Positions 11,771-21,120 of a DNA stretch of 64,000 bases are shown piece after piece; position 1 is the stretch's first letter, and every line of letters begins with the position of its first letter. The notes beneath the pieces are model-generated. The model had not been told where the DNA came from, ran no database searches, and saw nothing but the letters and a program-made list of their open reading frames with translations. Where the stretch lies: assembly GCF_947623445.1 (NCBI RefSeq), contig NC_135241.1:24678501-24742500 (forward strand), read 5' to 3'. A program made the position numbers and the translations under genes. The DNA is from Clavelina lepadiformis (Eukaryota > Chordata > Ascidiacea > Aplousobranchia > Clavelinidae).

Positions 11771-11968
11771 ATTAGTCATAGTAATGTCCGTTAAATTAAA
11801 ATAATCACGATTTACAACGGTAAGACAGCGGCAGGCTATAGTATAGACAAAGACACTGTATAAATGTCGTGTGATTAACTGTCTAGTCATAGTAATGTCC
11901 CCTGAATTGAAATAACCACGAGTTACAACGGTAAGACAGCGGCAAGCTATAGAGTATAGACCAAGGGT
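11771..11968 (+). repeat. Two ~110-bp tandem units inside the MULE
   Basis: AGTCATAGTAATGTCC, then a run ending ACGGTAAGACAGCGGCA and GTATAGAC, occurs at about 11774 and again at about 11885. A shorter pair, TCTGGTAGAGTTTGC.ACGCC, occurs at about 11567 and 11730. Confidence 0.7.
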
Positions 11969-12334
11969 CCGCAACCTAGGGCCCGCGGGCCGTATCCGGA
12001 ACGAGATTGTCTGTAGACTGGACTAGTCGTTATAGATACAAAGAGATGTGGCGGTCGTGATAGTAAATTGTAATAATTTATTCATTGGCATTGTTCCAGA
12101 GTTCCAAACCGACACAAAACAAGTAGCATTGTATTTTACGGTGTAACGTTTTGATGGTACTTTGGTCAAGAGCTTCGGTGACAATACAGTAGAATAATGT
12201 TAGATATTACATAGGTTATACTTTCGGACAATATAACAATTAGACTTTATGAAGCTGGTGTTGATTTAAAGAAACATTATAGAGAAAGCTGGCGCAACGG
12301 AGTCAAAACAATTGTCGGGGAGTCGCATCCAAGT

Positions 12335-12520
12335 GATTATGTGTCGCGTGATTAAATGTCGCGTGATTACGTATCGAAGTCGCGTGATTAAATGTCCTAG
12401 TGATTATGTGTCGCGTGATTAAATGTCCTAGTGATTATGTGTCGCGTGATTAAATGTCCTAGTGATTATGTGTCGGTGATTAAATGTCGCGTGATTATGT
12501 GTCGCGTGATTAAGTGTCGG
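12335..12520 (-). repeat. Subterminal minisatellite, right end of the MULE
   Basis: Reverse-complement array of the left-end units (GTGATTATGTGTCGCGTGAT, TAAATGTCCTA and variants). Confidence 0.85.
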
Positions 12521-12582
12521 TACACCGAAAAGGGCACTTTGCCTCGATTTTCTCCGCATGGTAAATTCTAATAAACAGCAAA

Positions 12583-12792
12583 TTAAACAGGGAATGCTTG
12601 TTGTTGCTCCAATCCAGCTTGATGGCGTTTACTTTTCCTGTGGCTTTCAACAAAATACTTTTTATCGCACTTCACTATAATCTCGCAAAAATTGCACCTT
12701 AAATCACCCCCGGGAGTTGCATTAAATTCATCAGAAAAATCTCGACAAATCTGTCTAACTTTTGCTGAAGACGATTTAGCTTGCTTAGGCAT
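12583..12792 (-). CDS. BED-like zinc-finger exon of the hAT element
   Basis: 69 residues starting MPKQAKSSSAKVRQ. The finger is C-N-F-C, then 15 residues, then H-x5-H (CNFCEII ... ESHRKSKRH), the spacing of BED/CGGBP1-like fingers at the N-terminus of hAT transposases. A possible intron follows (TTTATTAG acceptor near 12570). The dimerisation and catalytic parts are missing, so this is a transposase remnant, not a host gene. In copy 1 the same frame has lost the finger by internal deletion. Confidence 0.6.
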   Translation of the reverse strand: MPKQAKSSSAKVRQICRDFSDEFNATPGGDLRCNFCEIIVKCDKKYFVESHRKSKRHQAGLEQQQAFPV

Positions 12793-13500
12793 TTTTGTAC
12801 AGTATTACAGAATGTCAGTAGGCTATTCCTAAAATCCAAACTGTTGATCTTCGAAAAGACCACGTTTATGAAGAGGAAGTGTTTTATAAGAATTATTTAA
12901 ATACGTAACAATGAATAAACAATGGACAATTTGCGATAAAAGTTACTGCTGATCCAAGTGGGCATTGTGACTTATTTCCTGCTTTTATGGGTTAATATGG
13001 TTTAATTGTGTCGCAGTTCCTGATTTACAATGCTTCCACGAGGATTTTTACAAGAATTACTCTCAAGAAACACAAAAACTTTGTAAAAAGCCATATTTTG
13101 ACAAATTTTGACTTTATTGAAAATTTTGACTTTATTGTAAATTTTGACTTTATTTTGACCTATAAACTTCTTAGTAACAATCCCCTAGGTGCTGAAAACA
13201 ACTTTATTCTTTGATTCGTGGTCAGACGAGGTCCTTAAAAATTTTTGACTTTATTGACTTTATTGACTTTTGCGGGCCCTAGTTATCGCCATTGTTGTGG
13301 CCTATTCTGCTATCTTTGGTAACAATAGCCATGAAGGTAAAATCTATGTATCAGTTGAGCTTGTAGTACACTTGCACCATACATCAACTTTATAAGCAGA
13401 GAAATTTGTTTGAAAAACAGAGTTTTGTTTTTATGTGTATTAAAACAAACTTAACTAGATATTTTTCAGGTTTATCGAATTAAGCTCACTTGCATGTAAA

Positions 13501-14438
13501 ATGGCGGTGTTTGTCAAAATTAGTTCAGTTTTTTTCTTTCTGGTTTTCGTCACTTCCATTCAAGGTCAAAGTGAACAAATTTGTTTGAACTTGCAACGTG
13601 AACCCTCAGAACGTCCTTTGTCTACCACCCACCAAGGACCTCCAGGCCGACGTGGACCCCGAGGTGCTATTGGACGGCAAGGAACTAGGGGAAATCCCGG
13701 TCCTCCAGGACAATGTGTTTGTGATTTGACCGAAGACGAGCAAAAGAGGTTAAAACTCCTCATCAATCTTAACAGAGGCAAGTAAATTAATCTTGTGTAA
13801 TTTATTTAAAGAGACGAATATATAGGAAAAAATTGACTTTTTAATTTCAGTTGAGCTTTGTCCACTTGGCATCAAAAGTGGAAGAATTCGGGATGCTGAT
13901 ATGACGTCGTCGTCTGTGTATTCGTCAACATATGCAGCTCATCTAGGAAGATTGGATGGATCTGGAGTTTGGCTTGCCAAACCTTCAGAATGTAAGAACA
14001 TCTCGAAGAAGTTTTTTGACTTTGTAAAAAGTATTTTAGAATTGTTCATCACTTGTTTTCACAGACCACCGTGGGGCTTGGATCCAGGTTGACATGAAAA
14101 CTCCCACAACTCTGACTGGTGTCGTCACTCAAGGTAGAGAAGCGCATAGCCAATGGGTGACCAGTTACAAGATTTCTTTCGGGAGTTCCCCGGATGAATT
14201 AGAATTCATCCAGGATAATTACGGAAACGACATCGTGAGTATTGTGACGTCATTATGTAAGGTGTTCAAACTTTTAAAATACTTTTTTATTGTTTAACAG
14301 ATTTTTGAAGGAAATACAGAGCAAAGCAGTCACGTGCTCAATTTGTTTCCTCGCCCAATCACAACAAGATACGTCAGACTTGTGGCAAGAGAGTTTGTCG
14401 CACGTATTGCAATGCGTATAGAATACGTCACTTGTTAA
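13501..14438 (+). CDS. Secreted collagen-like / F5/8 type C protein, gene c
   Basis: Exons 13501-13777, 13851-13991, 14065-14234, 14301-14438; 241 residues, phases 1, 1, 0. Signal peptide about 1-22 (MAVFVKISSVFFFLVFVTS), identical to that of gene e. After it the protein follows gene a: SEQICLNL, EPSERPLSTT, and the LLINLNRG linker with no 57-nt linker exon. Collagen triplets about 46-69 include a GPRGAIGRQ variant. The first intron begins GC (AGAG|GCAAGT), a good GC-AG donor, where gene a has GT. The F5/8C domain is complete and ends RIEYVTC, but its sugar- or lipid-facing loops differ from gene a (REAHSQ for RSSANQ). A TTTTTCAG site 31 nt before the ATG could be a cis or spliced-leader acceptor. 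Confidence 0.88.
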
Positions 14439-16740
14439 ATATGCGTCATCAAATGTTTTATAACTGAGGCTTGTTGTTATTAATCACGTCCTTTGCATGT
14501 TGTTAACAGTGTATATTGATTTAAAGAGAAAATGTTTGAAACTTTAATTATCACAAGTATTTGAGATTTACAAGCGTTGATAACCAGAATTAAATGTTTA
14601 ATGCACATTATGATACAGTTGCAAAGACAAACGTAAGATTTTAATTTCAATTGATTTTCTTGTGTGAGTAAAACGTGAAGCAATAAAATCAGGGCTAGTT
14701 GATGGTAGGTGTCTTTTTAAACGAATAGCGGAACTAGAAAAGCAGTAAATATACAAATATATATTGTATATGTAAGCTTTTATTATTTAACACGGTGTAA
14801 AACTGGTTAACAGAAGATGTTTTAAATCTTATGTTGCCTAGTTACAAAGCAAAGTTTTCCAGAATACCATTTCGCTACACAATCATGCTGAGCTAATGAA
14901 TACCAACAATATCCCGGCAACATGCAAGCAAATTGTGTGTGGCCTTTTAAAGCTTTTTAGACAGCTTTCGCATTCAGATACATTCTTTGCGAGCTGAATC
15001 AGTCCAGCAATTAGCAACAAATTGTCTTGATGAAACAACAAATTTGAAACAACAAACTACAGGCTTTCATAGATGAGACATTCACAAGGTCAAGTTTTTC
15101 ATTTATGTTGTAATCTAAGCTCAAATGTTTGACGCTGGAAGTGGAGAGACTGCTTCCTTGGGAGTAGCTTGAAACATGCCCATGCCAAATGCTGCTGCTA
15201 ATAATTTGCATAGATATTTATCCTGGTATAAGAACATGGTGCCAACGATTAGATAAGGCCATGACACATAACATAAGTTCTTAATCATGATTGTGGTTAA
15301 TTTTTGTAATCTTGTTTTTCGTTACTTGGTTTTACTGGACATTTCATGTTTTATTACTATTCTTGTTTATTTACATGTGGCGTGAAAACTTAAAATTTCC
15401 CATACCAGCTACCAAAATGATTTATCTCCGTTTTGTTTTGCGAAAGCGTTTTCAGGAAAGACTTGATTAAACATCAATCAAACTTGTCAGCTTGCAAATG
15501 TTTATCATCGTTGACTACCATCTCATCCATGGACACATGCCCATGGCCACTCACAAGCAATTATGACGTCACACTGCCATTTTCTCAAAGCTCTTGGTTA
15601 CATAACCTTCAACATTTTGCGCTTCATCGTAGGCTTTAAGAATGTTTCTAGACAAAATGAACATGTCTGACGCAGGTATGTTTAGAAATAAGTAAACGTG
15701 GTAATTTTCCTAGACACTTGTGGGCACTTCTTACAGCTCAATGAAAGCCAGTGTGAGAGTTGTATAATTGTATAACTGTATAATGTGTGTATAATGTATA
15801 ACTAAAAAACATCTACAAATATCACAGTTAAATTAAGCTTTTAAATGTATTAACTGCTAAATTACTCCAAATCACAAATATGTCAGAAAAATTTTCCGAA
15901 AAGGTGGCGGTACTTTCTTAAAATAGGTATGATATTTTCTCCTTTGATGATTGACAGCTTGATGATTGACATCTTGATGATTGACAGTTATACCAAGAGT
16001 ACACTCATAGGATTAATATCAGCCACCGTTGTTAGCGCTAGTGTAGTGAGCGGCACAATAACCTGGAAACACTAATAGCAATAAATGGATGAACAACGAC
16101 CAGGTCTTATTTCTATAAAGATAATTATCTTGGTATGAAATGGCAATTTGATACAGAAAGCCAGAGGCGACCAACAAAAGCTACGTTTAATATTGATATT
16201 ACCAAGATTTTTGTGACATGTTTAAATTTAACAGACGATTATAAGTGAGACAAACCGGTTAAATAACCGTTACATCAATAAATATTGCAAGTTACAATTC
16301 TGTCTGGCGGCTTTGCATTGAATGGATTAAGTGCAGCTATGACGTAGCGCGTTCCATTATGAGCTTCACTTTCAATAGCAACCGTCTCTTATTGTAAAAC
16401 TTAAGTCGAAAGAATGATGTTCTGTTTTCCTAGGAGACACTTTTAGAATTTCACCATCATGACGATCTAGTCCAGGAACAAAATGGGCTTAAAATATTGT
16501 CGGAACAAGCAAATTAAATGGCGACGTATTGTTTGCACACAATGTGTATGTACAGCTATGCTCATGAAATATTTTATGCGGGTGATTTGGAGAAAGAATA
16601 AAAATTAAGTTAAACAAACAGGTTGCCAAATTCGTTGAAGTATTTAGTTGAAGTATAAAATATAGCTACGAAGTGCCGAATTCTAAGAAATACCAGTTAC
16701 ATTTCAATAACTAATAAAGCAAGGATCAAGTTATGACATC
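14439..16740. other. Intergenic between genes c and d
   Basis: No gene is recognised. AATAAA at about 14680 may end gene c. There is a low-complexity GTATAA stretch near 15760-15800 and a 15-bp tandem repeat at 15943-15987. The remaining short frames have no supporting features. Confidence 0.45.
15943..15987 (+). repeat. 15-bp tandem repeat, three units
   Basis: Three near-identical copies of (C/T)TTGATGATTGACA(G/T). Confidence 0.9.
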
Positions 16741-16859
16741 ATGGAAAGATCTTTCAACAACACGAAGTAAATTCAGCAAAACCTCGACTTGCTACAAACA
16801 GCCTGAAGCAACTTAAAACCACAAATATTCAACATCTATTATATTTGGAAAGCGGTTAT

Positions 16860-16965
16860 CAATGACGTAGCATCCAAAGGTGCTTTTTTCTAATTGTACA
16901 AGTTTTTGGAGCAATGTCCGACCAAATTTGGTCGTACATAGTTTGCGAGTCGACACTGAGCAGCA
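16860..16965 (+). promoter_or_regulatory. Recurring upstream module, distal copy of gene d
   Basis: AATGACGTAGCATCC, GCTTTTTTCTAATTG, CCGACCAAATTTGGTCG, then GAGTCGACACTGAGCAGCAA. Confidence 0.45.
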
Positions 16966-17344
16966 AACAATCTCATTCAACTGCTGTGAAAATATAATCG
17001 CTTGACATTCACATAAGTTGCGAAATAAGAAATTCAAACACAATTTATAGAGATAAAGTAAATGAACGGGATCTAAAAACAGAAAAGAAAAAATTGTCAA
17101 GTTTTAAAACGCCAAATCTATTTGTGATGAAAAACAATATCAATACAGTCCATCATATTTACGACTGAAGCGTGTTCGAAAATTTGAAAAATCTGTCTAA
17201 ATACCCAGCTTTCTACATTGACCTAAGAAATCAAAATATTTTAAAACAGCAATTTACTACAAATTGAGCCAGGTTTACAAAACCTCAACTCTTCAATGTT
17301 CGAAATAATTGAAAAATCTAGGGACTTATTTGGACTTGGATGGC

Positions 17345-17470
17345 GACTGTTGATAACGCGCATAACACTTGCTCTGTGTGAGAAACTTTTTCTAATTTTA
17401 CTCAGCAAAATCCTGACCAAATTTAGTCACATGAATTGTTATGTTGTGTCTTTATAACGAGATAGACTGA
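17345..17470 (+). promoter_or_regulatory. Recurring upstream module, proximal copy of gene d
   Basis: The TGACGTAG core is lost (TTGATAACGCG), but CTTTTTCTAATTTTAC, TCCTGACCAAATTTAGTC and GTCTTTATAACGAG are kept in order, about 400 bp before the ATG. Confidence 0.42.
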
Positions 17471-17858
17471 AAGTATATTTCAGAAGAAAAACTGCGCGTA
17501 TGCAGCTATACGGTAGGTTTGTGATTGCAGAGAAATTCTGCATAGCGGCATTAAAGTTTACATATAAACTAATATATACAGCATATAACTTTAATAAATG
17601 ACTGCTTTTGCAATAAATAAAACTTCGAGGTAAGGCAGTCTCGAGCAGTTGTTTTGTCGTCTCCTAATCTGCTTTTGTTATGTGTCAATTTCATAGCCAT
17701 GTACTGCGAATGATATGTAATTATAAGAATAGATTAAAGTGCCATCGGTCAAGCTTATAAATAAACCACTTAATTTACCAAACAGACCTTCAATTCGTGC
17801 GTATTAAATAAAAATTAACTTGATATTTTTCATGTTTAGTGAAATACTTTCGCCTAAC

Positions 17859-19081
17859 ATGGCGCTAGGACTTACTTCTGTTGTTTCTTTTCTGGTTTTC
17901 GTCACTTCCGTTCAAGGTCAAGGTGAACAAATTTGTTTGAGCTTGCAACGTGAACCCTTGGAACGTCCCTTGCCTGTCACCCACCAAGGACCCCCAGGTC
18001 GTCGTGGACCCCAAGGTGCTACTGGACGGCAAGGAACTAGGGGAAATCCCGGTCCTCCAGGACAATGTGTTTGTGATCTGAGCGAAGTCGAGCAACTTCG
18101 CGAAAGGCTTAATGACGTTTCAAGTATGTGACGTCATAAACTGCTTTTTCGCTCACTAAAATTTTGTTTTCAAGATATTACTGTTTGTATTTCTGTAGTA
18201 CTACTTTCACAAACACTTAAGTTTACTTATTTTATAAGGTCGGTACGAAAATGTTGAACGGATAATCAGAAATCTCATGGAACATAACAGAGGTGACCAC
18301 AACAAGTTGAATTGAAATTCTATTATATAAACATAATGCGCTATGATTTTATCATTGTATATATCAATAATCATTCATGCTTTGTATATCAATTTTAAAA
18401 ACTTATAAATTGCATTTTGCATTCTATAGCAATAAACATTAAAACATAATTTTGCTTTGTCAAAGCTGAGCTCTGTCCCCTTGGCATCAAAAGCAAAAAA
18501 GTTCAGGATGCTGACATGACGTCATCGTCTTTATATTCGTCAACCTACGCAGCTCATCGAGGAAGATTGGATGGTGCTGGAGTTTGGATTGCTTCTAACG
18601 CAGATAGTAAGAACTTCTCAAAGAAAGTCTTCAATCTTTTAACAAAAATTTTAGAATTTTTCATCTTGTGTCTTCACAGACAAACGAGGAGCCTGGATCC
18701 AAGTTGACATGAAAATTACCACAACTTTGACCGGTGTCGTCACTCAAGGAAGAGGCGCCCACAACCATTACGTGAGCGGATACAAGATATTGTTCGGGAA
18801 TTCCCACGATGCGTTAGAGTTCATTCAAGATGATGACAGAAATGATGTGGTCGGTATTATGACGTCATTATAAATGTTATTGTTGTAAATATTGTACAAA
18901 AATTGTCAATCAGGTTTAACATCACTTTTTGATGGCTCAACAGATTTTTGAAGGAAATACAGATCAAAACAGTCATGTGCTTAACTTGTTTCCACGCCCA
19001 ATCACAGCAAGATACGTCAGACTTGTAGTGTGGGATTTTATCACACATGTTGCCATGCGTATGGAATACGTCACCTGTTAA
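17859..19081 (+). CDS. Secreted collagen-like / F5/8 type C protein, gene d
   Basis: Exons 17859-18123, 18239-18292, 18466-18606, 18680-18849, 18944-19081; 255 residues. The start chosen is MALGLTSVV, because the upstream ATG at 17832 lies before a likely acceptor (CATGTTTAG, 17838-17839). Signal peptide about 1-20. Collagen triplets carry GRQ in place of GPQ. The linker exon is 54 nt, one codon shorter than in b, e and g (RYENVERIIRNLMEHNR). Exon 4 (18680-18849) ends GATGTG|GTCGGT, a GT donor with a poor consensus compared with GTGAGT in the relatives, so this intron may be weakly spliced. The F5/8C domain has GRGAHNHYVSGYKILF where relatives have QWVTRYKISF, so a surface loop differs. Confidence 0.86.
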
Positions 19082-19415
19082 AATATGTGACGTTAAATTT
19101 TAAAATTTTATACAACTGAAACTTGTTATTGTTAATCACAACCTTGGTAAGTTGTGTACATAGTGTTTGCTGATTCAAATATAACTTGTTTGAAATATAT
19201 CGATTATTACAAATCTTTAAGATTTACAAACGCTTGCAAACAAAAATAAATGTTTAAGATTTTAAGATTATTTGATGTCGTGTGTCAGTAAAACGTGAAG
19301 GAATAAAAGAGCGGTCAGTTGATGGCAGAGTTGATGGCACTGAACCAAACACCAAAGTCTAAATAATAAAAAAATGTAAAATAGGTTTATTCTGTTTAAA
19401 TCTCCGATGATAATA

Positions 19416-20029
19416 CAGTCAAATCCGCTTAATTCGGACACTTTGGTTCCGCTCACTTTTGGCCGAATTAAGCGGAGAAACGGCTTTGTCCGAATTAAGC
19501 GGAAAATCAATTGTTCGTTTCATGGTAATGCATAAAGGCAAAAAACGCATTTAAAATACTGTACTGTTGCGTAATAAATGAATTGCAGCTGCGCTATACT
19601 GCAGTAACTGGCACTGATCGCATAAAACGTCTTCGTTTACTTTAGTGAGCAATTTCACTTTTTGTCCTAAACTTTTCTGTACAATTTTGTCCTACAAGAT
19701 GGACGCGATTGTACCGAAGTAAAAGCGACTATGAAGCTGGCACGGCCTTATATGAGTTCATTGTCGATTGTTACTGCATCGATCGTCATTGTTTCACCAT
19801 AATCGCTCATAATGCAATTGCATCTTGTCTTAAAACGAAAGAAGTACTGTTTATTGTGTCATAACCTAACGATGGAATTGCGAACATGTGTCCGAATTAA
19901 GCGGAGAATTGTCCAAATTAACAGGAGTTTTTTACGTTCAATTTTTACTTTTGTTCCGTTCCCGAGCATTTTGGCCGAATAAAGCGGTTGTCCGGGTTAT
20001 CCGGTGTCCGAATTAAGCGGATTCGACTG
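19416..20029. mobile_element. Tigger/pogo-like MITE
   Basis: 614 bp with long terminal inverted repeats: CAGTCAAATCCGCTTAATTC at the left and, on the other strand at the right, CAGTCGAATCCGCTTAATTC. A TA dinucleotide flanks each side (19414-19415, 20030-20031), as expected for Tc1/mariner/pogo insertion. The AATTAAGCGG motif recurs internally several times. No transposase frame is present. CAGT(C/G)GAATCCGCTTA ends are typical of pogo-superfamily MITEs. Confidence 0.85.
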
Positions 20030-20031
20030 TA

Positions 20032-21120
20032 GTTCGCATAATCCTTCCCCGCCACATTTGGACGTTGCTTTTCCATTTAAACGATCATCGTCGCAGAAGG
20101 AAAATTTTAGAAACTTAAATGTACTCGCCAGTAGCAATCACTGACGTCAGCTGTGCTTGTGTAACAAACAGTGGAAGTTCTTTTGCGTAACCCCATATTT
20201 AATTCCTATGCTGCGTACAAATTTTTTTACCTTAAATAACAATTGTGACGTATCCATGACGTTGTCTTGTAACCGCGCACGTATAATGCTGAGTGATTCA
20301 CAGGTAATTATGATGTCACAGCTCTTTTCTCATTAAACTTTTTACCTTTTAATATTCTGCTGCGCCTTCTTACTGTTGTCAGCATTAAAAGTGGTGAAAA
20401 TGAAACAGCTGGTTCAACATTAATCGCGCTTGCACTGTCGTCCGAACACTTCTGAAGTAAAAAGGTAAAATGGTCGGAGGAAGCAGCAGAGCCCAAAAGG
20501 CTTAAAACGTGCAAAAATAACGTAACCAAATGATAAAAGTGAATAATGGTTAGGGCGGCCACTAAACCCAACATACAATGAATAAACAATCTCAACAAAC
20601 AAAAATATAATAACTTATATGGATTTGGACACTGAGGCAGTGCGGCAACTACAAACTAGCTGATAAAAAATGGACGTGTAAGTATTAATCTACTTTTGAA
20701 TCTTTAACAAATGATAAGCAAAGCTAAGTACAGATGTTTTGAATAACCGTAATTGTGTCCTACTTCAAATAAGAAAAAAGCGTTTTTCAAACAATATTAA
20801 AATCTTGTTTCGTCTTTTTTTTTTATAAATCAACCAACGATTACAAGGCGCGTTTTACAGGTGCGCAATCCCTAATACAAATATCCTGAGCTAACAAATA
20901 AATCGCCAATAACACATTCAATAACACACACTGGGGAGCCTAATTTGGAAAAAAGCAATCGAAACGCAAATTCCAGTCCTTCAAAATTCATGTCATACCA
21001 AGACTATGAAAACATCTTTTGGTGTTAAAAGTGATTGGTAGTGACGTAACAATCTAAACACTTTTCTGCAAATGCTGTATATAATTCAACGAAAACCACT
21101 TTGTAGAAGCGTTTTTTGTG
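20032..21120. other. Intergenic before the inverted duplication
   Basis: No gene is recognised. Two overlapping minus-strand frames near 20308-20602 have no domain or splice support. Homology to the right arm begins near 21125. Confidence 0.4.

Larger units (their letters stand above)
10941..12526. mobile_element. Mutator-like (MULE) element nested in the hAT copy
   Basis: A 1586-bp insert inside the hAT element, bounded by an 8-bp direct repeat GAAAAGGG (10933-10940, 12527-12534). The hAT copy at 6.4 kb has the uninterrupted junction (GTGAAAAGGGCAC on the matching strand near 6965). Termini are inverted and imperfect: GGTTTGGTGACAGTTAATCA and, on the other strand, GGTGTACCGACACTTAATCA. Each end carries a short-period array of TAATCACGCGACAC/TAATCACTAGGACA units in opposite orientation. 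An internal FLYWCH-type zinc-finger frame supports the MULE/Phantom assignment, since FLYWCH domains are common in those elements. No catalytic DDE region is seen. Confidence 0.75.
10675..13281 (-). mobile_element. hAT element, copy 2, with BED-like finger exon
   Basis: The element is 2607 bp including a 1.6-kb nested insert. It is inverted relative to copy 1: it starts TAGGACCATTTT and ends GCGGGCCCTA. A perfect 8-bp duplication GTTATCGC flanks it (10667-10674, 13282-13289). The paralogous site at about 31852-31875 upstream of gene e is empty. It shares the subterminal AAATTTTGACTTTATT repeats. It keeps only the first coding exon of a presumed transposase plus the start of the next, so it is non-autonomous. 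A second region, 13008-13214, matches the left part of copy 1. Confidence 0.92.

Noticed and set aside
11965-12070. hAT-like end (GGGTCCGCAACCTAGGGCCC) inside the MULE
   Set aside because: No matching second end or target duplication found, so no element was called.
20308-20602. Overlapping minus-strand frames with hydrophobic runs
   Set aside because: No domain, no conserved copy and no splice context; likely chance.
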